DNA from: Sophora flavescens | Lineage: Eukaryota; Streptophyta; Magnoliopsida; Fabales; Fabaceae | Direction of reading: 5' to 3' | DNA length: 64,000 bases | Assembly: GCA_030762895.1 (NCBI GenBank) | Contig: CM061064.1 | Span: forward strand, 137,561,847 to 137,625,846 | Shown: positions 54,651 through 64,000 of the stretch, in pieces | Numbering within the stretch: position 1 is the stretch's first letter | How the letters are laid out: every line of letters begins with the position of its first letter | The notes under the pieces: model-generated | Seen by the model: the letters and a program-made list of their open reading frames with translations, nothing else | Told to the model about the DNA's origin: nothing | Databases searched by the model: none | Made by a program: the position numbers and the translations under genes

Positions 54651-57096
54651 ATCTTGATCTGTCTTCATCAGATGAAGAAAATGAAGCTGAGGAAGAGGCA
54701 AATATCTGTCTCATGGTAGACATTGCATCAGAAAGCGAATACACTGATGCTGAGGTAATGGACTCTGACCCGTCCACTCTTCAAAATGCTTTTGATGAAT
54801 TGTTGCATGAGTCGTCTATACTATCACGAGAATTTAAGAGTCTAAAAAAGAAATTTTCTAAACTGATTAGAGAATATGATAGGGTCTGCACTGAGAAACA
54901 AAACCTTAAAGATGAAAATGACATACTAAAACCAGTGAATATAAGTCTAGCTGAAAAAATGGTGTGAGAACCTGATGTTTCTTGTGAAGTTGCAAAACTG
55001 AAACAAGATGTAACATATCTAACAGATTCTTTGTCAAAGCTTGTAGGTGGCTCAGATAAGCTTAGTCTCATTTTAAGGTACTCTAGGTCACCTCATGATA
55101 TAACAGGTCTTGGTTATGAAAAAGAGAAGCAAGATGCATCTGACAAAAAGTCAAAACCTCTTACACAACATAGAGCTTCAAAAGTTCTAAATAAATATAC
55201 CAAAGCTAAGTCTAGCTCATCCAACACCTTTTGCAAAGTGTGTGGAAAAAGTGGGCATATTACATCTAGATGCATACACAATAAACATGCTAAGCATACT
55301 TATCCAGTAACAACTAACAAGAAAGGTCCCAAGTCAGTTTGGGTACCTAAAGATAAGATAATACCTATTGCAGATTTGCTTAACAACAGGAAGAAAACAG
55401 ATGTCTTGGTAGTTGGACAGTGGCTGCTCACGACACATGACGGGAGAAAGGTCTATGTTCCAAAACCTTAAGCCCAAAGATGGTGGCTGGGTCACATTTG
55501 GAGGAAATCGGAAAGGGAAAATCATTGGTATAGGTAAAATTGGTAAACATCCTTTTCCCTCCATTGATAATGTTCTTTTAGTAAATGGCTTGAAGCACAA
55601 TCTACTGAGCATAAGTCAATTATGTGACAGTGGATATGCAGTTGCTTTTGATAAGAACATGTGTACTGTCAAGAAAGATGATGGATCACTTTTATTCACT
55701 GCTAAAAGGCAAAACAATCTCTATAAGATTGACTTGGAGGAAATATCGAATCAAAGTGTCTCATGTCTAGTGTCCATTGAAGATGAGCGATGGATTTGGC
55801 ACAAAAGGCTAGGTCATGCAAGCTTGAAATTAATTTCAAAGCTAAACAAGCATAACCTCGTGAGAGGACTACCAAACCTTAAGTTCAAATATGATGCTCT
55901 CTGTGGTGCATGTCAAAAGGGAAAACAAGTCAAAGGTTCTTTTGAATCTAAGAAAGTTGTTAGTACGAATAGGCCACTAGAGTTGCTATCATGATCTTTT
56001 TGGTCCAACAAGGACTGCCTCTGTCAGTGGTAAGAAATATGGTCTTGTAATAGTAGACAATTACACTAGATGGACATTGGTTATGTTCCTAACTCATAAG
56101 GATGAGTCTTTTAAGGTCTTTTCTGTATTCTGCAAATGTGTACATAATGAAAAAGGCATGTGTATCACTTCAATCAGAAGTGACCGTGGAGGAGAGTTTG
56201 AAAATGAGCTATTTCATAAGTTCTATGAAGAAAGTGGTATCCTTCACAACTTCTCAATACCTAGAACACCACAGCAAAATGGTGTGGTAGAGAGAAAGAA
56301 CAGATCTCTTCAAGAGATGGCTTGGACTATGCTCAATGTCAACTTTGTCCCTAGACACTTTTGGACTGAAGTTGTTAATACTGCCTGCTACATTCAGAAC
56401 ATAATATACATTAGACCTATCCTGAATAAGACTCCTTAAGAACTGTGGAAATGTCGAAAACCCAACATATCTTATTTTCACCCTTTTGGTTGTAAATGCT
56501 ATATATTAAATACTAAAGATCAACTTGGTAAGTTTGATGCTAAAACAGATAATGGAATATTATTAGGATATTCTGAAACATCTAAAGGATTTAGAGTTTA
56601 TAATTCTAGGACTCTGATAGTAGAGGAAAGTATTCATGTCAAGTTTGATGACAAACAGCCTGATAAAAAATTATCAGAGCTAGATGAAACCTTTGCAGAT
56701 CTTGATCTAAACATTCCAGGAGACTCACCAGAGATAAAAATTGATGATCAAGAAGATGACCCCACTCAACAACCAAAATCTTCCACTTCTCAACATGATA
56801 CAGTTCAACAATCTTGGTACTTCAAGAATTATCACCCATAAGATTAGATCATTGGAAACCCCAATGACAAGCTAAGAACCAGATCAACCTTCGGAGAACA
56901 AGACATTTCTGCTCTAGTCTCTGAGTTGGAACCAAAGACTGTGGACGAGGCTCTGCTGGACGATGGTTGGATTGTAGCTATGAAAGAGGAACTCAATCAG
57001 TTTGAAAGAAGTGATGTTTGGACTTTGGTTCCACTGCCCAAAGACAAATCAATGATCGAAACAAAGTGGGTTTACAGAAACAAACTTGATGAAAAT
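54651..57096 (+). pseudogene. SIRE-like gag C-terminus, protease and integrase
   Basis: Gag continues with an acidic and coiled-coil region (LKSLKKKFSKLIREYDR-like, 54713-54967), then a second knuckle CKVCGKSGHITSRC (55235-55276), intact. The protease motif DSGCSRHMTG (55413 onward) is reached only by a frameshift. The integrase has HKRLGHASLKL, CGACQKGKQVKG, SDRGGEFENELF and PQQNGVVERKNRSL. Stops occur near 54967, 55994, 56437 and 56840. The RT start ETKWVYRNKLDEN is interrupted at 57097. Confidence 0.88.
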
Positions 57097-58388
57097 TGTT
57101 GTTCGTTTGGCAAGTGTATCAAATCGTACAAGTAATAAAGGTAAAGTAAAGTATCGTTCCCAACGAGGATTATGATCAAGTATCAACGTGGTTTAGGCAA
57201 TAGCTATTTGAGCCAATGAATGTCATGTTTGTAAAAGAGTTCTTATGAATTTTTGATTACAAGTTCTCACAAGAATGAATGAATGCAATGCGAGTAAAGA
57301 ATGAATGCAATATAGGTAAAAGCGGTTAGGTATCGGAATCCTCCAATTCTTCCCTTGATTTAACTTTATTCAACTCTAATTTCAATTCATTCCATTCAAT
57401 TGACATTTAAATCACTAACCGAGATTTATCCCTAATTCTTTAGGTGATAATCCTTTTGTACCAATTAAGAACCCTAATTCCTTAGGTGATTCAAGAATTA
57501 GCACAAACATTAAGCATGGGATTCATAAGAATGCATTGCAATAGAGTTCTATTCCTAGAGTCAATATTCCAATGGTAATCTACTTCAATTCCAATCCAAT
57601 AACCAATTTTCCAATTGTGAAATTGAATCTAACATCAATCCAAAGTTGATCAATCCAATAGAAGCATTAAGCATCGAAGCAATTACTCTAATTGAATGAA
57701 ATAGAATTGAATTCAGAATCAAACAACAATTACATCAAATTCCAAATTGAAATCATCCTAACCTAACCTAAATGATCTATCAACTCATAATAGAGAGAGT
57801 AGAGATGGAAGAACTTGAGTAGGATGAAGTGGAAGAATCCATGGAAGCTTCAACTCTTGTTCCCAAGCTTGAATCTTCAAGGAAGTGGAGAGAAAATGAT
57901 GAACTAAAGTGAGAAAATGTGAAAATTGAGCAAAAAGATCCCTCAAACTTTGTTCAAATGCGCTTTTATAGAGTTTCTGTACGTTGCCCAGCGCTGGGCG
58001 CCCCTGGCCTACGCTGGGCGCCCCACTGTATGCGAAAAAGCAGCTTGCTGTAAAGCTGGCGCTGGGCGCCCATATACCAATGCTAAGCGCTGGGTTGTTT
58101 TCTTCTGGTGGCGCTGAGCGCCCTGAACTCAGCGCTGGGTGCTGGCGGATCATCTTTCTGCACTGCTGATTTCTTGAGTTTCTGTCCGTGCTGAGCGGTA
58201 GGACTTCAATCTTACATATTTTCAACATATTTTGAGTATAATTTTCATACAAATAAAGATCCAATGAATCCAAACTTTATTTATATAAAAGTATGTATTT
58301 TCCTATCACTTTCCCTATGATTTCTAAGATTATTTACAAACTCTTTCCTAATTACACTTCCAAACTAACATATTTTGCACATTCATAA
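57097..58388. mobile_element. 1.3-kb insertion in RT, probably a solo LTR
   Basis: It splits the RT frame between conserved NKLDEN and GKVIRNKARL codons. AAAAT lies at both borders (57092-57096 and 58389-58393), a likely 5-bp TSD. It starts TGTTGTTCGTTTGGCAAGTG; the right end is near CACATTCATAA, so the TG…CA rule is not cleanly met in either orientation. The plus-strand start (GGCAAGTGTATCAAATCGTA) and GCGCTGGGCGCC motifs at 57988-58145 are typical of reversed LTRs of plant gypsy elements. It has no coding capacity. Confidence 0.75.
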
Positions 58389-59610
58389 AAAATGGTAAGG
58401 TAATAAGAAACAAAGCAAGACTTGTTGCTCAAGGTTTCTCTCAAGAAGAAGGTATAGATTGTACTGAAACTTTTGCACATGTTGCTAGAATAAAAGCTAT
58501 TAGAATTCTACTTTCATTTGCTGCACATCATAGTATTATGGTTTTTCAGATGGATGTTAAAAGTGCTTTTCTAAATGGCTTTATTAATGAAGAAGTCTAT
58601 GTTTTGAAACCTTCGGGTTTTGAGTGTGAAACCAATCCTGAACATTTATATAAGCTTAAGAAAGCTTTGCACGGTCTTAAGCAAGCTCCTAGAGCTTGGT
58701 ATGACAGACTAAGTTCCTTTCTTATGGAAAATGAATTCAATAAAGGAAAGGTTGACACAACCTTATTTAGAAAATCCATTAAGTCTAATTTCATAGTTGT
58801 ACAAATATATGTCGATGATATTATTTTTGGTGGTACTAATGAGTCTCTATGCAAAGAATTCTCTAAGTTAATGCAGAAAGAGTTTGAAATGAGCATGATG
58901 GGAGAACTCAGATTCTTCCTTAGACTTCAAGTAAAACAAACCTTGGACGAGGTGCTCATCCACCAAACTAAGTATACAAAAGAGCTTCTGAAGTAGTTGA
59001 AGATGGATGATTGTAAGCCAATGAATACTCCTATGCATCCCACTTCCATATCGAACAAAGATGATAAAGAGAAAAAGGTAGACCAAAAGGTATACAGAGG
59101 TATGATAAGATCTCTCTTATATCTTACTGCGTCTAGGCCTGATATTATGTTCAGTGTATGTTTATGTGCTCGATTTCAATCTGATCCTAGAGAATCTCAC
59201 TCATCAGCAGTTAAGAGAATTTTTAGATATTTAAAAGGTACTACTAATCTTGGTTTGTGCTTTAAGAAAAATGAAGATTACAAATTAGTTGGTTTCTGTG
59301 ATGCTGACTTTGCTAGAGATAGAATTGAAAGAAAAAGCACTAGTGGAGGATGTCACTTCATTAGAGCTAATCTTGTCTCATGGTCAAGCAAAAGACAAAG
59401 TACCATTGCCTTATCAACTACTGAAGTTGAGTATATATCAGCTGCAAGTTGCTGCTCACAACTTCTCTGGATCAACATCAATTGGAGAACTACAATGTGT
59501 TTATAAGTAGTATTCCGCTTATGTGTGATAATACTGCTGCAATAAATCTATCTAAAAATCCAATTCTTCATTCTTGAGCTAAGCACATAGAGATTAAACA
59601 TCATTTTATT
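58389..59610 (+). pseudogene. SIRE-like reverse transcriptase and RNase H, C-terminal part
   Basis: RT resumes GKVIRNKARLVAQGFSQEEG and carries FQMDVKSAFLNGFINEEVY, GLKQAPRAWYDRL and VQIYVDDIIFGGTNE with the catalytic Asp pair. A TAG follows KELLK near 58995. The RNase H part has MIRSLLYLTASRPDIMFSVC, FCDADFARDRIERKSTSG and LSTTEVEYISAASCCS, with a frameshift near 59480 and a stop near 59577. It ends truncated at KHIEIKHHFI by the next element. Confidence 0.88.
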
Positions 59611-59844
59611 TGGGGTGATTTGATGAGTGTGATTCCACCTCATCTTTGTCCATCATTTTGCATGCATTTTCATGTAGTTTAGGCATATTTTTATTAGATT
59701 TTAGGTTAATTTTCCTTTGGAACGGGTAAGGCGGTTTTCGTGTGTTGTTTTGCAGATATAAAGGGTAAATTGCTCAAGATCAACCATGATGAAGTTTGGA
59801 TGAAGATGGAGCTTTAAAACTGAAGAAAATGAGCCAAACAGAGC

Positions 59845-60160
59845 CCATCACGGCCTAGCCGTGATGCCCATCACGGCCTAGCCGTGATGCCCATCACGGC
59901 CATGATCGAGCAAAACTGAAAAAGAAGAAAGGCTGAAGTCAGAGTCTGTCACGGCCTGGCCGTGATAGCCATCACGGCCGTGACCCAAAACCACCACAAG
60001 TCAGAGCACATCACGGCCCAGCCGTGAAATTCTTCACGGGCCATGATGCTGAGGGCTCGCGTCGCGAGACATATCTCGCGTCGCGAGAAATTGAATTTTC
60101 CAGAATTGGCAGAGGCAGAGACCGTCACGGCCTGGCCGTGATGGCCATCACGGCCGTGAC
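59845..60160. repeat. Cluster of ATCACGGC/GCCGTGAT palindromes in the LTR
   Basis: Roughly seven imperfect copies of ATCACGGCCTAGCCGTGAT or its CCTGGCC / GGCCGTGAC variants. Each can form an 8-bp hairpin with a short loop. The same motif returns at 63895-63995. Confidence 0.9.
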
Positions 60161-60566
60161 GCGCATTACTTGGACCTGAAGAAACCGAAATAGATCAGAT
60201 TTTGAGTTGGTTTGGGACTCTAACTTCCCCATTTCTATAAATATGGACCAAGGCATCAGATATATTGAAATTGGATCACACATCCATAACAACTAGGACT
60301 TAGGCTTAGATCTCTCTTCTCCTCTCCTCTCCTCTTCTCTTCTCTTTTCTGATTTTTATTATGTTGTCAACCCAGCTTGTCATCTCCATGGCAATACTGG
60401 AGTAGTAGTTTGTTTCTAGGGACTAGGGCTCTGCCCGAGGTTTGTAAATGATGTTGATTTGATGTAAAAATCGTTGTTGATTTCATAATTGTTTTAGATC
60501 TGATTTCTAGCGTTTTAATCACTCATAAATTTCGGCAACCGTTTATTTACGTGACATAGACGTTTT

Positions 60567-60733
60567 AAGGAGGAACCTAGCGGTGAACTTAGGATTTCTA
60601 GTGTGTTTCACTCGTAAAGTCCAGCGGCCGCTTGTTTGTGAGAAGTGGATGATCTAAGGAGGAACCTAGCGGTGAACTTAGGTTGTTTGCATGACTGAGA
60701 CATTATAAGGAGGAACCTAGCGGTGAACTTAGG
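60567..60733 (+). repeat. Three copies of a 27-nt repeat
   Basis: Identical copies beginning AAGGAGGAACCTAGCGGTGA at 60567-60593, 60656-60682 and 60707-60733. Confidence 0.93.
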
Positions 60734-61245
60734 TGTCGGACCTATAGAAGTCAGACTTGGGACTGAAATCACGAGAGTTAGAAGCCGTCCCTCGAGGAGC
60801 AACGAGTTGTCACGGAACGCAAAGGGTCCAATCTGGGATCGACTACCACGAGAGTAGGGGTCGGGTCAATTGGGCACGGCTTTTGTAACCCGAGAGGGAG
60901 CTTAAGCTATCAGAGGATAAACTCGCCTTCAAGATAATTTCGGTAATCAACAAAGGTAAATCTGTTAGCAACATAAACAACCTCAAAGGTAACCCAAATC
61001 CCTAGGAATCCATTTAAATCGAAAATCCCAAAAACATTTGTTTTCTGCTCATCTATCTTTTAATTTCAAATTCAAACCAATTTCAAAACCCTCTTTAAAA
61101 CTGTCCAGAACTAATCGATTCAAAAGCCGATTGCGATTCGGGAACACAGTCTCTATGGGTTCGATATCTTTTATTACTTGACGGCAGTCCGGTACACTTG
61201 CCGGATACGCACGAGCGCGCGTGCATACGCGCGACATCAAGTTTT

Positions 61246-61263
61246 TGGCGCCGTTGCCGGGGA
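61246..61263 (+). other. Primer-binding site (tRNA-Asp type)
   Basis: TGGCGCCGTTGCCGGGGA follows the LTR end by a few bases and is the usual primer site of Athila-like elements. Confidence 0.9.
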
Positions 61264-61397
61264 CTGTGCCTTTTCGAATCTCAATTCAAATTTTGAATTG
61301 ATTTTTCTGGACCTTTTCTTTTTGTTTGATTTTTATTTCTGAAAAAAAAAAAAAAAATTTCTTTTCCTTCTATTGTATCCATCTCTCTGTGTGTTAT

Positions 61398-62880
61398 ATG
61401 CAAAGATCCCTAAGTCTTGAGAGCCTTAGTGAGATTGATCCGGAGATCGAGAGGACCTTCCACAGACGTAGAAGACTACAAAGAGAGGGAGAAAGGTTGA
61501 GTCCCGTTCCACTCATGGCGAATCAACCGGATACAAAACCTTTGAAGGATTACGCAGCCCCAAATGCGAGAGGCTTGCGAACTGGGATTGCAAGGCCAGA
61601 GATTGAGGCGGAAAACTATACCATACCGCCCATGCTAATCAACATGATTAGGCAACATCAATTCGGAGGATTGCCTTCGGAGGACCCGACCGATCATATA
61701 GAAACATTCTTAGAGTTCACCGATGCAATCGGGATTAATGGAGCCTCGATTGATGTTGTGCGTTTGAGACTGCTCCCCCTCATCTCTCACTTTGGAAAGG
61801 CGAAGGCCCGGCTTAAGCAAATCCCCGCTAACACTTTGACCACTTGGGACCAAGCTGGAGCAGGCGTTCTTGGAGAAATTCTTCCCTCCATCCAAGACGG
61901 CCTACATAAGAACCCAGATCACCGGCTTCTTCCAGAAAGACGGAGAATCATTATCAGAAGCTTGGGATCGTTACAAGGGACTGCTGGAGTCTTGCCCACA
62001 TCACGGACTCGAGAGGTGGTTAATAGTGCACACCTTCTATAACGGATTGGACTACTCTTCGAAGGTGTCACTAGATTCTGCAGCCGGTGGAGCGTTTATG
62101 AATAGGCCTCTCACCGAGGCATTCAACATCATCGAGAATGTCGCCACCAACTACCACCAATGGGGATCCGAAAGAGGTAATAACCCGAACAAGATTTCGG
62201 GGGGTAAGTTTGAAGTAAGTAGCATTGATCTGATTATGTCTAAATTTGACTCACTAAATAAACGATTAGATAAGATTGAAAGAGCTAATGTGAGTGCAAT
62301 AGGTGCTACTAACACTATTTGTGAGATTTGTGGAATGCAGGGACATGACATGATGGGATGCCCACATGGATCCGGCGCTTCGGGTGAGCAAGTGAACTCT
62401 TGTAACAACTACTACGATACGAACCCGAAGCTGCCCAACTATGCTCCCCCAAATCCCTACAATCAAAGAAGAAACAACCCTTACCTCTCCTACGGCAACT
62501 ACAGCAACACGCTCAACCATGAGTTCCAAGAGGGTCAAGGTAATAAGAGAGCAGCACCGGGGTATCCTCAGGTTCAAAAATCTAAGCTCGAGTCTCTCAT
62601 GGAAAACTTTGTTGCCACTCAAGCTCAGCAGAATGAGGCAATAAAGGAGCTAGCATCTAAGGTAGACCACTTAGCCACTCATAGCAAGATGCTAGAAACC
62701 CAGATTGCCCAACAAGCCGGCACGTACTCGAGACCTAAGGATACATTCCCGGGGCAACCCGAAGCAAATCCCAATGAGCATTGCAATGTCATACACTTGA
62801 GGGATGATAAGCTTGGGGTGGGGGTAGCTGAAATGGACGTGGAACCGGAGGAGGACACGAGCGAAAAGGAAGAGCCATAA
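61398..62880 (+). pseudogene. Athila-like gag, frameshifted
   Basis: Starts MQRSLSLESLSEIDPEIERT at 61398. The retrotransposon gag domain spans roughly residues 55-230, with QHQFGGLPSEDPTDHIETFL, then WDQ at about 61851. One extra base there shifts the frame to the 61870-62880 segment, which continues EKFFPPSKT, WDRYKGLLESCPHHG and VHTFYNGLDYSSKVSLDSAA. A CCHC knuckle CEICGMQGHDMMGC is intact (about 62321-62362). A coiled-coil (KELASKVDHLATHSKMLETQ) and an acidic end follow. The stop TAA at 62878-62880 separates it from protease in the same frame. Confidence 0.88.
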
Positions 62881-63687
62881 CCGAAGTATGTCCCTCCACC
62901 ACCATACCAACCCCCGATACCTTTCCCACAAAGGTTGGTAAGGAAAAAGCAAGTAGATGTAGAGACTAAAATGCCTACTAAACTGAATGACCCAGGTAGT
63001 TTCTCCATCTCTTGCTCGATCGAACAAGTGCAAATTGACCAAGCCTTATGCGACTTAGGGGCTAGTGCAAGCTTGATGTCCCTCACTATCATGGAAAGGT
63101 TGGGAAGCAAAGAGTTGAGACCATTCAAATTCCCCTTACAAATTGCGGATGGCTCAACTAGGACTCCTCTAGGCATACTAGAGAATGTTCCTGTAAAGGT
63201 AGGGAAAATTCTCATCCCTACCGACTTCCTGGTATTGGACATGAAAGGGAATTCTAAATTCCCCATCATTTTAGGAAGGCCATTCTTGGCAACCGCTGGA
63301 GCGATAATAGACGTAAGGAATGGCAAACTCTCTCTAAATGTAGAGGAAGGTAGGGTAAATTTTCAGTTGACTAACTCTTGTAACAACCCTCCTTTTGAGA
63401 GCCATGTGTGCAGAATTGATGTAACGTCTCCAGCGGTAGAGAAAGAACTTAGCATGGAAGCAACCCCAAAGATGTGCAAGGCTAATGATGCACCCAGCAG
63501 TGGTGAAGTTGGAGTTGCTGTCCATGCGGAAACAAAACTTCCGCCGGGAGGAAGGAAGGCTAGGAAGCTCCGAGAGAAAAGAGCGAAGCGGAAGCATTAT
63601 TGGCCGTATGAGCAGAAACGGCTTTTTGAAGGAGTTCCTTGGAAGAGAAGTGTGCCTGCACTTCTACGCCCAGCCGACCCCGGTTGA
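62881..63687 (+). pseudogene. Athila-like aspartic protease region
   Basis: In frame after the gag stop: a proline-rich linker (YVPPPPYQPPIPFPQRL) and then the retropepsin fold with ALCDLGASASLMSLTIMERL, where Athila proteins have DLGAS in place of DTGA, and FPIILGRPFLATAGAIIDVR. The C-terminal tail is basic (GGRKARKLREKRAKRKHYWP). The frame is open to 63687, shortly after which another frame holds the usual VDLRKYG end. RT is not reached. Confidence 0.82.
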
Positions 63688-64000
63688 TTTAAGGAAGTAT
63701 GGTCAAGCTTAAGACCATAAATAAGCGCTTCTTGGGAGGCAACCCAAGTTTTCTTTCCCTTTTTCCTTTTGTTTTTGATTTAACCTCTTGAATAATTTGA
63801 GAAGATCAAGAGGGAAAAATATTATTAATAGGTTTGTCTAGTGTTTTCAGGTTGAGAAAGAGAAGAAGAGCATAAAAAAAGATAAAGTCAGAGGCCATCA
63901 CGCCCTGGCCGTGACAGTGGTCACGGCCGTGATGAATTTAATAAAAGCACAGAAAGGATCACGGCCTAGCCGTGACAACCATCACGGGCGTGATGAGTAG
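63688..64000 (+). other. Athila-like non-coding region after gag-pro, with palindromes
   Basis: It includes GCTTCTTGGGAGGCAACCCA (63727-63746), common after Athila reading frames, and three GGCC-centred ATCACGG…CCGTGA palindromes from 63895 to the window end, like those of the LTR. Confidence 0.65.

Larger units (their letters stand above)
50357..59610 (+). mobile_element. SIRE-like Ty1/copia retrotransposon, nested by a solo LTR and another insertion, 3' cut by Athila
   Basis: 5' LTR 50357-51994, primer site, gag (52066-53046 and 54651 onward), protease, integrase, RT and RNase H in order. A solo LTR of the same family sits in gag (53047-54645) and a 1.3-kb insertion sits in RT (57097-58388). 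RNase H ends at HIEIKHHFI near 59610 where an Athila-like LTR starts, so the 3' end is not seen. Stops and frameshifts are scattered. The LTR interrupts the minus-strand copia at 50356. Confidence 0.9.
59621..61239 (+). repeat. 5' LTR of the Athila-like element
   Basis: The start at TGATGAGTGTGATTCC is approximate (could be up to ten bases earlier); the end is at CATCA before the primer site. The TATA box CTATAAATAT is at about 60235-60244. It holds a cluster of ATCACGGC…GCCGTGAT palindromes (59845-60160), a TCGCGTCGCGAGA motif pair and three copies of a 27-nt repeat. Confidence 0.8.
59621..64000 (+). mobile_element. Athila-like Ty3/gypsy retrotransposon, 5' part (continues past window end)
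   Basis: A 5' LTR of about 1.6 kb, a tRNA-Asp-type primer site, a long gag and a retroviral-type protease are visible. Reverse transcriptase would follow outside the window. The protein style (QHQFGGLPSEDPTDHIETFL and LGRPFLATAGAIID) is that of Athila/Tat gypsy elements. It interrupts the SIRE-like element at about 59610-59620. Frameshifts in gag and an in-frame stop before protease suggest it is inactive. Confidence 0.9.

Noticed and set aside
59845..60160. CRISPR-like regularly spaced palindromes
   Set aside because: Spacing is irregular, the repeats are inside a plant LTR, and no cas genes are possible in this context.
1..64000. A new multi-gene defence, secretion or biosynthetic system
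   Set aside because: All coding blocks that could be recognised are transposon genes or plant host genes and fragments; no set of unexplained, co-oriented, intact genes exists here.

Overview
This is a repeat-dense, AT-rich window of nuclear plant DNA. It resembles a papilionoid legume because of its SIRE-like copia and Athila-like gypsy elements, its plant type I MADS gene, and plant gene fragments caught in MULEs. The genus is not resolved, and the legume guess rests on overall resemblance. There are no operons, CRISPR arrays or prokaryotic signals. About four fifths of the sequence is transposable-element DNA.

Layout, 1-21 kb: a broken LINE (1-2259, minus) and a MITE (2260-2570) come first, then the first copy of a GC-rich repeat. 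A second TIR element lies at 4551-4888. The only apparently intact host gene is an AGL80-like M-gamma MADS-box gene (5542-6285, minus). A foldback element (7052-7855), a tRNA-derived SINE with a 16-bp target-site duplication (TSD) (7917-8098) and a Stowaway-like MITE (9141-9438) follow. A SIRE-like copia without a 3' LTR spans 9597-15588. After it come a Myb/SANT-like gene fragment, a MULE with long TIRs (16566-17556), the second copy of the GC-rich repeat, and a Pack-MULE (18299-20643) carrying an RMD5 RING fragment and another gene fragment.

21.6-35.3 kb: the best host locus is an inositol polyphosphate 5-phosphatase gene on the minus strand. Five consecutive exons can be traced by splice sites and phase. 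They are cut by a CACTA 3' end in the last visible exon, a 5.6-kb antisense copia a few bases from a splice acceptor (TSD ACAAG), and a 4.2-kb copia inside an exon (TSD AGCTC). With the insertions ignored, the coding frame stays open through both catalytic motifs, so the damage looks recent.

35.7-50.4 kb: a minus-strand copia (LTRs 35733-36389 and 40525-41148) has TSD TAATA, and a 5.2-kb CACTA element (41151-46396) landed in that TSD. A deleted hAT element (46432-47573, TSD ATTAAACT) follows, then another minus-strand copia whose LTR has a duplicated promoter block.

50.4-64 kb: a SIRE-like copia interrupts the previous element. It carries a solo LTR of its own family inside gag (TSD GGAGG) and a 1.3-kb insertion inside its reverse transcriptase, and it is cut by an Athila-like gypsy element that runs off the window end. 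The history is one of successive nesting. I see no undescribed defence or biosynthetic system; the interesting content is the dissected phosphatase gene, the nested insertions, gene capture, and unusual short repeats inside LTRs.
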